A stretch of DNA of 64,000 nucleotides from Micromonospora kangleipakensis (GCF_004217615.1 NZ_SHLD01000001.1:2232001-2296000); one strand, 5' to 3'; counted from the first letter of the stretch, positions 16,469 to 24,607 are shown. Notes: generated by a model not told the origin, from the letters alone. Program-made: numbers and translations.

Positions 16469-17503
16469 TCAGCGTGCGAGCCTGTCCAGAGCGGCGGCAA
16501 TGGCGTCGTCGGGCGCGTCCGTTCGGACATGGCGGATGACGGTGCCGTCGGCGTTGACGAACGCGATCACGCCTGAGTGCGCCGCGTCGACCTCTGCCAT
16601 GTCGAAGAACCAGACTGCCGGCCGGGGGATCGCGGCATAACCGACTGGAACGGTAACTTGGCCGGCCTCCTGCTCGATCTCCGCGATTGGTGCCGGGGCG
16701 TCTTTGGACCCGAACGGCTTCCATACCAGGCCGATGACGGCCGGCCGGGGATTCGTGGTCAACGCGAGGACGCGCTGAATCCCTGTGAGCACGTGCGGCA
16801 CGTCACCGACCACGACCACCACGGGCTTGCCGAGGTACGCCGCCCAACGGAGCTCACCACCGCCGAGCCGGCCCACGGTGAAGTCAGGCACCTGCATTTC
16901 CCCGACCGGTTCCGGTCCCTCGTCGGGTTCCATGCGACCGGTGTCGCCCGGGTTCTTCCCGCAGGCAGCTTCGATGACCTGCAGGGCAACGGTGTCCGGC
17001 GGCGGAAGCGCCGCACGGGAAAGCTCCGCACCTACCTCCCGCAGCTGCTCCGCCGCGGCGGCGGCGGTCGCCGTGTCATCACTGGTGAAGGCGACGGTGA
17101 CCAGCGAGTCACCGGTGAGCAGGACGAGCGCACCGCCGAAATGCACGGCTGGGACGCCACGGACCGGCGGCAGGCGCCTGCAACCGACGGCCATGCTCCA
17201 CGCTGAGAAGTCGAGCGGCTGATTGATGACCTCGAGCGGGGGCGAACACCCGTCGACGACCGCGAGACATGTCCCGTAGATCGCGTCGACCCGGCCGGTG
17301 TTGTCCGCGCCCACCTCGGTCAGCGGCCAATCACGGAACCGCGGGCCGAGGTAGTAGATCGGCCGTTCGGCCTCGGCGGCGATCTCGCTGAGGCGCTCCT
17401 CAACCTGCTCGTGTTTGTGCGACGTGCCGGTCCCGCAACCAGCAACTGCAAACATCAACACGGCGGTTAGCCACATCGGCAGCGCCCGCCGACGCACCGT
17501 CAC
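16469..17503 (-). CDS. Lipoprotein with a cysteine-less thioredoxin-like domain
   Basis: 344 residues. An N-terminal signal ends in the lipobox VAGC, so it should be lipid-anchored outside the membrane. The first 190 residues are of unknown family with several Cys (GTCLAVVDGC, SMAVGC, EAACG), possibly disulfide-bonded. From about residue 200 the sequence follows the redoxin/thioredoxin order: PDFTVGRLGGGELRWAAYLGKPVVVVV, a helix, then a beta strand and FVNADGTVIRHV. The CxxC expected after the first strand is absent (VGDVPHVL), so classic redox activity is unlikely. It stands alone in the tRNA-Lys island. Function unknown. Confidence 0.75.
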   Translation of the reverse strand: MTVRRRALPMWLTAVLMFAVAGCGTGTSHKHEQVEERLSEIAAEAERPIYYLGPRFRDWPLTEVGADNTGRVDAIYGTCLAVVDGCSPPLEVINQPLDFSAWSMAVGCRRLPPVRGVPAVHFGGALVLLTGDSLVTVAFTSDDTATAAAAAEQLREVGAELSRAALPPPDTVALQVIEAACGKNPGDTGRMEPDEGPEPVGEMQVPDFTVGRLGGGELRWAAYLGKPVVVVVGDVPHVLTGIQRVLALTTNPRPAVIGLVWKPFGSKDAPAPIAEIEQEAGQVTVPVGYAAIPRPAVWFFDMAEVDAAHSGVIAFVNADGTVIRHVRTDAPDDAIAAALDRLAR

Positions 17504-18053
17504 ATGCCCAAAGTAAGACCACCCGCCGATGCGGGGAAGGACCGGAAGGCTAGCGACTCATGTCGTAGTTGACGCGTGGTGGACAAGATTTTGGAAAATC
17601 GACGAGCCTTGTACGCCGCAAGGTCTACGGGACGGGCACCTAGGGTGGCGGATGCCAACGGGCCTAACCGCGCGGACCGCGGACAACCTCAGCGACCACC
17701 ATGACCTGCAGGGTCAGGCCGCCGGCTTGCCCGGCCGGAGCCTGGCAGCGTGGGAGTAGGTAGGTACAGCAGGGATATACAGCAACGCGGCCGACCGCAA
17801 GGGGCCGAACCAGGCCCGATGAATGCGGCGCGACCTCGTACTCGATCTCATTCAACCGCACTGCCGAGGTCTGGGGGTGAAGGGGTCACCGGCTCTTTCC
17901 ACAAGGGGTCCTCGCTGTGGTAGGGATCCAGATCCCGGGCACCGAGAATGACCCCTGCATGACCCCAACGCGACGCTAGAACAGCACGCTGAGCCAAACT
18001 AGCCGGGGACTGCTGCCGAGGTGACGACGGTTGGTCAAGGGGAGGCGGGTGTC
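17504..18053. other. Intergenic DNA at the distal edge of the island
   Basis: About 550 bp without a supportable gene. A minus-strand frame between about 18000 and 17850 reads a passable protein tail (RWGHAGVILGARDLDPYHSE) but lacks a start and has no recognised relatives, so it may be a fragment of lost cargo. Confidence 0.4.
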
Positions 18054-18101
18054 CTCTTAATCCGCGGGTTCGGGGTTCGAGTCCCTGGCGGCGCACCAGC
18101 A
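18054..18101 (+). repeat. att site, distal end of the island (48-bp direct repeat)
   Basis: An exact copy of the tRNA-Lys 3' segment at 11194-11241, with no 5' tRNA half next to it. With the intact tRNA it brackets 6.86 kb. A terminator-like hairpin follows at once, probably the original tRNA-Lys terminator displaced by the insertion. Confidence 0.9.
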
Positions 18102-18103
18102 AT

Positions 18104-18141
18104 CATCTGGGCATTCACCCTTCCGGGTGGGTGCCCAGATG
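18104..18141 (+). terminator. Probable original tRNA-Lys terminator
   Basis: CATCTGGGCA (18104-18113) pairs with TGCCCAGATG (18132-18141), with CACCC/GGGTG pairing inside and a TTCC loop. It sits 3 bp after the distal att copy. Confidence 0.75.
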
Positions 18142-18183
18142 TCGTTTCCGGGGGTCCTGACAGACATCCCATGAGCGCTGCGG

Positions 18184-18860
18184 TCAAGCGGCGGCGTCTT
18201 GGTGGTGCTCTTCGCGGTGGTGCCAGGCGGTGGCTTCGTCGTAGTGGTGCCGGTTTTGAGGCAGCCGTGGAGGATGCCGACGAGGCGGTTGCCGAGTTGG
18301 CGTAGTGCGGCGTGGTGGCCGATGCCGCGGTGGCGTTGCTGGTCGTAGTAGGCGCGGGCGCCGGGGGAGGCTTTCAGGGCGGCGAAGGCCTGCCGGCCAA
18401 GGGCGTCGATGAGTCGGTCGTTGTGCACGTAGCGGGCCAGCACGATCTTCTTGCCGGGCTGGCGGGTGATGGGGCTGGTTCCGGCGTAGTTGCGGCGGGC
18501 TTTGGCTCGGCGTATCGGGTGGGGTCGTCGCCGAACTCGGCAAGCACCCGGGCGCCGAGGATTCGGCCCAGGCCGGGCTGGCTGAGGTAGATCTCAGCGT
18601 CCGGGTGCTGCCCAAAATGCGCCTCGACCTGCTCTTCCATTGCCTTGATCTGGATGTGCAGCGTGGTCAGGATCGCTACCTGGGCGCGGACGGTGGCCGC
18701 GTAAGCCGCAGTCACTACCGGCGCCTGGCCCAGCTGCTGGCTGCGCAATGCCGCAGCTTCTCGGCCTTGGCCGGCACGTCGCGGCGGCGGGCCCGTTTCA
18801 GCGCGGCGGTGATCTGCGGAGTGGTCAGCCGGGCCGCCGACGCGGGGTCGGGGGTCGAGC
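18184..18860 (-). pseudogene. IS110-family transposase remnant with several frameshifts
   Basis: Pieces of an IS110-type transposase lie in three frames in order. TTPQITAALKRARRRDVPAK and then a coiled middle segment come first. The transposase C-terminal domain follows (LSQPGLGRILGARVLAEFGD, then RNYAGTSPITRQPGKK, then VHNDRLIDALGRQAF), and the tail ends YDEATAWHH. Frame changes are needed near 18750, 18510 and 18256. The N-terminal DEDD catalytic domain is missing. Its upstream end runs into the broken small-protein gene at about 18860. It is an inactive relic lying just outside the distal att site. Confidence 0.78.
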
Positions 18861-19023
18861 ATGCTTCTCCACCTGCCGGCGGACAACCCCATCATGCGCT
18901 TGACCATGGCGCGCGGTCCTCGTCGTCGAACCCATGGCTCACCTCCTGGCCCTCGTCGCCTCCGAGGCGGCACGTACGATCCAGCGCTCCCCGTCAAACA
19001 TCAGCCAGGTGTCGCGCCGTCCC
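18860..19023 (-). pseudogene. Broken paralogue of the 12189-12407 small protein
   Basis: Reading leftwards from ATG 19023 gives MGRRDTWLMFDGERWIVRAA. After a one-base shift it continues GQEVSHGFDDED and MVKRMMG, matching position for position the intact small protein at 12189-12407 (MTARRDIWL..., GQEVSYDFPDE, MVDRMMK). The 3' part is replaced by the IS110 remnant. The bases just upstream of this ATG also resemble those before the third fragment near 28680. Confidence 0.6.
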
Positions 19024-19333
19024 ATCCGGCCCCACACGTCGAACTTCCCACGGAACGGCGTCGGGCTGCGCCCTCACCTGCCCTGACCGCGGCCAAGCTG
19101 TTCGCCTGCCCGAAGAAATCGGCGCTGTCACATCCATGGGGATTTCGAGGTTTTTGTAGCTTTTTGGGTATTTTGGGCGAGGGCTGGTTGAGGATGAGCG
19201 CAGGGCCAATGTTGGAGGACCACCTTGATACCGGGGTTCTGCGTCTTTGCGTTGGACTACAACGGATCCGGCGTGTTGCCGCACCGAAGCGCGATCGGTT
19301 ACCGAGCACCGGTCGTTACGCGGAATGGCCCAA
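19024..19333. other. Intergenic stretch with an AT-rich patch
   Basis: No gene is supported. Bases 19130-19185 (runs of T and GTTTTTGTAGC-type sequence) are much richer in A/T than the surroundings, which fits horizontally acquired or regulatory DNA. The FtsX-type permease gene ends just beyond it. Confidence 0.4.
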
Positions 19334-21496
19334 TCATTCGCTGCGTGCGGTCTCCGGGCCGGTGATGCGCTCCAGCAACGGCAGGGTGGAGGCGATGATG
19401 GCGAGGCAGGCGGCCAGGCCGACGATGACGATCGCGTAGAACCCGACGCCCGGCGCGGTGAGCGTGTAGTCCATCTGCGCCTTGAGGAACAGCTGTGCGG
19501 CGAGGAAGCCCATGCCGATCGCGACAACGGCGACGGCGAGCATCGGTACGGCGCTTTCCAGGGCGACCACGCGGCGCAGGACCCGCACCTGCACGCCGCT
19601 GAGTCGCAGCAGGCTGAACGGGCGCTTGCGTTCGCTCAGTCCGCCGACCACGCTGACCGCGAGGCTGCAGCCGGCGAGTGCGAGGCTGGCGACGATGATG
19701 ACGTTGGCCAGCTGTTTCCAGCCGCGCAGCGTGTTGGCGAAGTCCGACTCGAAGTCGCCGGGCACGTTCGGGGCCACCCAGAAATCCGTCGGGTAGGCAA
19801 CCTCGAGGACGGTGCGCGAGCGTTCCAGCGCGGCGACCGAAGCGTCGGTTCCGACGACGATCGATGCCACCGGCAACCGCTGGAGGTCGCCGACCGTGAC
19901 AGATGCGGCGGGCCAGACCCTCGTGGACGATGCCCGTTGCTCGAAGGGCATGAGGCTCATCGGCACCTCGGCAACGGTGGCGCCGTCGGCGCACCGGCCG
20001 TACGCCGCCGGGAGATCGGTGCACGCGACCACCCACCCATCGCGGTCGTTGCCGCGGACCGGGTTCTCGCGGACCACCGTCGCGCTGCGCACGCCGGGGA
20101 TCGCGCGCAGGTCGGTCAGCACCGTGTCGGGCACCGACGGCGGGTTCTCGGTGAAAACGGTGGACATCGTGCCGGCACCGGTCGATCCGATCGGCGCCGG
20201 GCCGCGGTTGGCGACGATCGTGGTGATCACGCCGACGGCCACGCTTGTGACGAAGAGGGCGAGCATGATGCCGCTGATCGCCCGGAAGCCGGCCTTCGGG
20301 TTGTCGGCGAGGCGCCGCGCGGCGATGAGCGTGGCGGGCCGGCTGGCGCGCCGCGCCATGACCCGGGCGCCGATCATGGTGAGCCAGGGACCGGCGAGGA
20401 TCAGGCCGGTCATGATCAGCAGCAGCCCGGGCAGGAAGATGGCGGTCTGGCCGTCCGACGTGGGGGGCCGGTAGACCAGGGCGAATGCCAGTACGGCGAC
20501 GCCGAGCACGAGCGGGATCAGGCGGTACGCGCGCGGGGGGCGGGGGGTGACCCGCCGGGTGACGCCGAGCGGGGAGATCCGAACGCGCCGGAGCGAGACC
20601 CGCGCCGCCAGCGCCGCGCCGGCCGGAACGCCGAGCGCGACCACCAGGACGTCCAGCGGTCTGAGGAACATGTCACTGGTGAAGAACCGCATGCCGGTGA
20701 AGGGGATGTTCGCGAGCCAACCGCGGAACGCGAAGAACAGGATGAAGCCGATCGCGGTACCGGCGACGGCCGCCGCGGCCGCCTCGACCGCCGCGATCAG
20801 CGAGATCTGTTTCGGTGTCGCGCCGACCAGGCGCATCGCCGCGAACCGCTGCTCCCGGCGGGCGGCGCTGAGCCGGGTGGCGGTGCCGATGAAGATCAGT
20901 ACGGGGAACAGCAGTCCGCCGGCTATCACGCCCAGGATCAGGTCCACCACGGTCTCGGGGAGTGCCGGAGTGTTGTCGCCGATGCTGGAGATCTGCCGTG
21001 CCCGAGGCAGCTTCGCGACCGTGTCGGGGGTTCCGCCGACGATGACGAGCAGGGTGTCCGGCGATGCCAGCGCCGCCCGACCGATCGGGCCGACGTCACG
21101 TCCGGGGTAGCGGTTGGCGAGCTGGTCGGCCGGGTTGGCGGCCAGCAGCTTCCGCAACGACGGCGAGGCGTAGTACTCGCCCGGCCCCGGCGTCTTCGGA
21201 ATGCCGATCGGGGTGGGTGCATGCGGTCCGGTCGCGGCGACGTCGATGCGGATGATCTGGGTGCCGTGGAAGTAGTCCTCCCGCGTCGACCACCACAGCG
21301 GGTCGGCGTGGCCGCCCGACGTCTGCATGGGGTACATCGAGGCGTACCGGGTGAGCTGGGTGTTGACGGCGTTGACCCCGGCGAGGGTGGCCAGCAGCAG
21401 CCCGGCGCCGATCGCGACGGCGGCGGCGATGATGACGAGGCGGGTGAGCGCCTCCCGGCCGCCGGCCACGGCGAGGCGTAGCCCGAAGCCGATCAT
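19334..21496 (-). CDS. FtsX-like ABC transporter permease
   Basis: 720 residues with about ten membrane helices in two halves, each ending in the three-helix FtsX/MacB core. A large extracytoplasmic domain lies between helix 1 and the first core (about residues 45-240), and another lies between residues 450 and 600. ABC permeases of this layout export peptides or lipoproteins, or relay force to the envelope, and do not import solutes. Its ATG overlaps the stop of the ATPase gene (ATGA at 21493-21496), and that gene overlaps the PadR gene the same way, so all three are translationally coupled. A Pro/Arg stretch near residue 310 joins the halves. Substrate unknown; antimicrobial peptide export is a common role. 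Confidence 0.9.
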   Translation of the reverse strand: MIGFGLRLAVAGGREALTRLVIIAAAVAIGAGLLLATLAGVNAVNTQLTRYASMYPMQTSGGHADPLWWSTREDYFHGTQIIRIDVAATGPHAPTPIGIPKTPGPGEYYASPSLRKLLAANPADQLANRYPGRDVGPIGRAALASPDTLLVIVGGTPDTVAKLPRARQISSIGDNTPALPETVVDLILGVIAGGLLFPVLIFIGTATRLSAARREQRFAAMRLVGATPKQISLIAAVEAAAAAVAGTAIGFILFFAFRGWLANIPFTGMRFFTSDMFLRPLDVLVVALGVPAGAALAARVSLRRVRISPLGVTRRVTPRPPRAYRLIPLVLGVAVLAFALVYRPPTSDGQTAIFLPGLLLIMTGLILAGPWLTMIGARVMARRASRPATLIAARRLADNPKAGFRAISGIMLALFVTSVAVGVITTIVANRGPAPIGSTGAGTMSTVFTENPPSVPDTVLTDLRAIPGVRSATVVRENPVRGNDRDGWVVACTDLPAAYGRCADGATVAEVPMSLMPFEQRASSTRVWPAASVTVGDLQRLPVASIVVGTDASVAALERSRTVLEVAYPTDFWVAPNVPGDFESDFANTLRGWKQLANVIIVASLALAGCSLAVSVVGGLSERKRPFSLLRLSGVQVRVLRRVVALESAVPMLAVAVVAIGMGFLAAQLFLKAQMDYTLTAPGVGFYAIVIVGLAACLAIIASTLPLLERITGPETARSE

Positions 21497-22173
21497 GACG
21501 CGATCCTCTCCGGCAGGTTCACGCGTCCGTCGCGGACGATGACCTCGCGATCGGCGTACGCGGCGACCCGTGGCTCGTGGGTGACCAGGATGACGGTGAT
21601 GCCCTGCTCGCGGGCCGCGGCGACCAACAGGTTCATCACCTGCTCGCCGGTGAGCGAGTCGAGCGCCCCGGTCGGCTCGTCGGCGAAGAGGACCTCCGGC
21701 TTGGCGACCAGGCCGCGGGCCAGGGCCACGCGCTGGGCCTGCCCCCCGGACAGCTCTCCCGAGCGTCGCTGCTCCATGCCGTCCAGGCCGAGCCGCTCGA
21801 ACCAGCCGTACGCCTTGCGCAGCGCCTCCGTCCGGCGGACCCCGCTGAGCAGCAGGGGCAGGGCGACGTTCTCCGCCGCGGTGAGCTCGGGGACGAGTTG
21901 TCCGAACTGGAACACGAACCCGAAGCGGTCCCGGCGCAGGCTGCTGCGCTCGGTCTCGGTCATGGCGTCGACCCGGCGGCCGTCGAACAGGATCTCGCCG
22001 GAGTCGGGCACCAGGATGCCGGCCAGGCAGTGCAGCAGCGTCGACTTACCCGAGCCGCTAGGCCCCATGATGGCGAGGATCTCGCCCGCGTCCACGGCGA
22101 TGCTCGCGCCCCGCAGCGCGGGGGTCTCGCCGAACGAGAACGTCACGCTCCGCGCTTCGATCACGATGGTCAT
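21493..22173 (-). CDS. ABC transporter ATP-binding protein (MacB/LolD type)
   Basis: 226 residues from ATG 22173, preceded by GAGGAAAG; codons further upstream belong to the overlapping PadR reading. Walker A is GPSGSGKST (about residue 36), the signature is LSGGQAQRVA (about 140), Walker B is VLFADEP followed by TGALD, and the switch His is in VTHEP. This set is typical of ATPases that pair with FtsX-like permeases. It energises the 720-residue permease encoded directly downstream. The gene is the middle of a three-gene operon with 4-bp overlaps on both sides, so production of regulator, ATPase and permease is tightly linked. Confidence 0.93.
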   Translation of the reverse strand: MTIVIEARSVTFSFGETPALRGASIAVDAGEILAIMGPSGSGKSTLLHCLAGILVPDSGEILFDGRRVDAMTETERSSLRRDRFGFVFQFGQLVPELTAAENVALPLLLSGVRRTEALRKAYGWFERLGLDGMEQRRSGELSGGQAQRVALARGLVAKPEVLFADEPTGALDSLTGEQVMNLLVAAAREQGITVILVTHEPRVAAYADREVIVRDGRVNLPERIAS

Positions 22174-22694
22174 GGCCGCACCGCTTTCCTCAGGGCGTCC
22201 AGCCGGGCGCCGGTCATCTCGATCCACCGGAGGTCCGCCTCCAGGTGGTACAGGCCGTGGTCGGCGAGCAGCGCGTCGACGAGGCCGCCGGTGCGCTTGA
22301 TCTCGGTGAGCTCGCGCATCCGCTGCAGGTGTGCGCTGCGCTGCGTGTCGAGGTATTCGTCGGCGGGACGGTCCAGCATCAGCGCGAGCACGACCTTGGC
22401 GAAGAGCACGGTCTGCAGGTGTGGCTCCGGCTCGACCGGCTCGGTCAGCCAGTGGTCGACCTCGGTCGCGCCCAGGTCGGTGATGATGTAACGCTTCCGG
22501 TCGGGTCCGGCGCCGGGGCCGATCTCACTGATCACCACCTTGCCGTCCCGGGCCAGGCGGCTGAGGGTCGCGTAGACCTGCCCGTACGGCAGCGGCTTGC
22601 CGCGTCCGAAGTAGGCGTCGTAGTCGCGCTTCAGGTCGTACCCGTGACTGGGCTCGCGATCGAGCAGGCCGAGAAGGGTGAGGGGAACGCTCAT
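22170..22694 (-). CDS. PadR family transcriptional regulator
   Basis: 174 residues. The winged helix has the PadR hallmarks LLGLLDREPSHGYDLKRDYD (about residues 8-27), YATLSRLARDGKVV and GPDRKRYIIT in the wing. The long C-terminal helical part (Vir_act_alpha_C type, about 95-174) gives dimerisation. PadR proteins usually repress an adjacent exporter operon and release DNA when an antimicrobial compound binds. Here the regulator is the first gene of its own ABC export operon, and a near-perfect palindrome (GGTATAC...GTATATACC) lies 20-40 bases before the start, so self-repression is likely. Confidence 0.92.
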   Translation of the reverse strand: MSVPLTLLGLLDREPSHGYDLKRDYDAYFGRGKPLPYGQVYATLSRLARDGKVVISEIGPGAGPDRKRYIITDLGATEVDHWLTEPVEPEPHLQTVLFAKVVLALMLDRPADEYLDTQRSAHLQRMRELTEIKRTGGLVDALLADHGLYHLEADLRWIEMTGARLDALRKAVRP

Positions 22695-22713
22695 GCCAGC
22701 AGACTACGCCGAA

Positions 22714-22734
22714 GGTATACGCCGCGTATATACC
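22714..22734 (-). promoter_or_regulatory. Probable PadR operator
   Basis: GGTATACGCCGCGTATATACC is a dyad, GGTATA(C) against TATACC, in an otherwise GC-rich region. It lies 20 bases upstream of the PadR start and could include the -10 element. TATAC-type dyads are typical PadR binding sites. Confidence 0.65.
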
Positions 22735-22825
22735 CTCGGATTACTTGTAGTCGTCCGCTGCCACGCCATGGCCGGCGATCGCCGGCACATTCCACACCCT
22801 GGTACACGGAGGCGAACCCACCGCC

Positions 22826-22938
22826 ATGCCCATCGGCACGTTCCGAGATCTGCTGAACCCGTTCGAGGAGCTCCGGCGTGCGGGGCGGGTGCGTCACGAG
22901 ATCCAGACAAACGCCACGCTGATCAACCGGCGATGGTG
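22826..22938 (+). pseudogene. Radical SAM protein fragment
   Basis: The frame reads about 37 residues ending VRHEIQTNATLINRRWC. The string with QTNATLI and a Trp-Cys shortly after is characteristic of the strand after the SAM-binding region in radical SAM/SPASM peptide-maturing enzymes. The CxxxCxxC cluster that should lie upstream and everything downstream are missing. The match stops where the IS110 remnant begins (about 22935), so the gene was probably interrupted and then lost. Nearby short genes could once have included a peptide substrate, but none is recognised. Confidence 0.5.
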
Positions 22939-23225
22939 CGGCGCGCGGGCGATGTTGCGCTTGACGCACCGCATGAATTCGGTCTTGGGTTTGCCTTGTG
23001 TGGGGCGGCGTTTGACGTAGTCCTTGGTGGATTGGTGGCAGCGCATGCGGACCAGGGTGATGCGCCAGAGGGCGCTGTTGGCGTCGCGGTCCCCGCCGCG
23101 GTGCAGGCGGTGGCGGTTTGTTCGTCCTGACCTGGCGGGGATGGGGGGCGACGCTGCAGAGCCGGGCGAAGGCCGCTTCGGAGCGGAGCCGGCGGGGGTT
23201 GTCGCCGACGGTGCTCGTTGGCTAC
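22930..23225 (-). pseudogene. IS110-family transposase C-terminal remnant, second type
   Basis: Reading the minus strand gives RLRSEAAFARLCSVAP, then (after a frame change near the run of Cs at 23150) NRHRLHRGGDRDANSALWRI, VRMRCHQSTKDYVKRRT and KPKTEFMRCVKR. This is the well-known C-terminus of the IS116/IS110/IS902 group. It differs clearly from the 18.2-18.9 kb remnant, so two separate IS110-type elements have decayed here. Only the last third remains. Confidence 0.8.
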
Positions 23226-23238
23226 CCGCTGTGAACGC

Positions 23239-23311
23239 GGGACGGCCGGAGAGGACTGGCCTATCCGCTTCTGGCTGCGGTCGTAGCGCTAGCTAACAAG
23301 TAGCCGATGAG
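23239..23311. repeat. Dispersed repeat, copy 2
   Basis: It shares the block ending CTGGCCTATCCGCTT and the block TAGCCGATGAG with 12411-12455, here with an extra 28-base insert holding GCGCTAGCTAACAAG. It directly follows the IS110 remnant. Confidence 0.6.
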
Positions 23312-23410
23312 TGGATGTGCGCTACAAGGCGGTTCCATCGCTGCCCAAGGGTGGCCGGCGGCAGCAAGTCATACCACGCCAGGCGGCCGGGCACGCTCCG
23401 CTGGCGACGG

Positions 23411-24205
23411 TCAGGCCTCGCCGAGGTCGGTACAGTGTGCGATCGTCGCATCGTCCGCCGCCACCGCGTGGCGCGCCTCCGCCTGCCGGACACGATGGAT
23501 GATTTCGGCGGGTCCGCTCGACGCCAGGACGGCCATGACCCCCGGCCAGTCGGCGAGCCGGAACCGGTCCACGATGCGGCTGGCTCCATTGCTGAACAGG
23601 ACGGCACCGGTCAGCTCGGAGATCGGACAGCTTCCGATGATCGCCTCGTCTGCCGCCCGCGGGTCGTCCTTGGCCACCCAGAAGCCGCCCGGCTGGTTCC
23701 GGTTGGCGCGCAAGTCTCGGAGGACTCGGTGGTACTCGTCGCTACCCTCGGCGACGGCCTCGAGCGCGGACCGGTACGACCGGCTGATGATCACTTCCCG
23801 GGGATCGGAGACGACGAGCGGCGCACCGTCTGCTCGGTCGAGCACGAGGACCGAGTCACCGAGCACCAGGTGCTCGATGAGGCCGTCGGACAGGCGCAGG
23901 ATGGCTACGGTCGCCGACGGACTGATGGGGTCGGCGACGTCGCAGGTGTCCCGGTGATCGTCCGTCACCTGCTTGATGGCCTCGGCGAGCAGCGCCGAAA
24001 GGCTGCGGTCCCGCACGAGTGACAAGAGGCTGAGGAGGCTGCCTCCCAGGCGGCTGGCGTACCAGGCCACGCCGTGCCGGCAGATCGATTCGGTGCCGGA
24101 GATGCCGGCGCCGTCGATCAGCACCGCTGCCGTCGGTACGGCGCCAGTAAAGTCCTCGTTCGCGTGGCCAGTCCGTGCCGCAGCGCTCGTCATCGTCACC
24201 CGCAT
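23411..24205 (-). CDS. PP2C-like serine/threonine phosphatase domain protein
   Basis: 264 residues from ATG 24205, which follows GGCAGGAC; the frame is open further up (to ATG 24607) but the intervening residues look non-coding. The PP2C metal-site order is visible: GHANED near residue 15, then LIDGAG in place of the usual DGMG, SPSATVAIL in the middle, and DDAT near the C-terminus. The usual SDG motif reads SNG (LFSNGAS), losing one metal-binding Asp, so activity may be reduced or altered. It could dephosphorylate Ser/Thr proteins in the cytoplasm. It lies among mobile-element debris, with no kinase beside it. Confidence 0.7.
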   Translation of the reverse strand: MRVTMTSAAARTGHANEDFTGAVPTAAVLIDGAGISGTESICRHGVAWYASRLGGSLLSLLSLVRDRSLSALLAEAIKQVTDDHRDTCDVADPISPSATVAILRLSDGLIEHLVLGDSVLVLDRADGAPLVVSDPREVIISRSYRSALEAVAEGSDEYHRVLRDLRANRNQPGGFWVAKDDPRAADEAIIGSCPISELTGAVLFSNGASRIVDRFRLADWPGVMAVLASSGPAEIIHRVRQAEARHAVAADDATIAHCTDLGEA

Positions 24206-24239
24206 GTCCTGCCGCCGCCCTCCCGCCGGTTGAGGCGTC

Positions 24240-24607
24240 GACATTAACAACCGCCGACGCGCTTGGGGCGCACACATCTGCCGCCGCGCAGGCGCGTCGG
24301 GCTCACAGTCTGGCCTCTTGATCAATATCCGGACTTGCCGCGATCCGCGCGCGGACCCGCGTCTGACGATGTAACCCTCCGTCGATGTAGCTCCGCGCGG
24401 AGGCGGCAGTGCCGACACGGCAGCGCTGCGGCCGAGGTGGTGCCGAAACTCGCGAACATCAATCAGGCTCAGATTCGGGCGGTGCTCGAACTCTCCTGAA
24501 CAGCTGGTGCGGAGTGTCGCGAACAACGCGACGACCAACTGCCCGTCCGTGACCATACCGGCCGTCCCAGCGGTCGGCTCCTGCTCGACGCTGGTCTCCG
24601 TCGTCAT
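24240..24607 (-). other. Possible small gene or N-terminal extension of the PP2C-like protein
   Basis: An ATG at 24607 has a good ribosome site (AAGGGAGAGACGCC) and begins MTTETSVEQEPTAG, then VALFATLRTSCSGEF. The frame runs without a stop into the PP2C-like gene, but after about 45 residues it turns Arg-rich and loses protein character. It may be a short peptide gene whose stop was lost, or an N-terminal leader for the phosphatase. Confidence 0.3.

Noticed and set aside
17529..17759. Short plus-strand frame at the distal edge of the island as a gene
   Set aside because: No ribosome site, and the composition is that of random GC-rich sequence.
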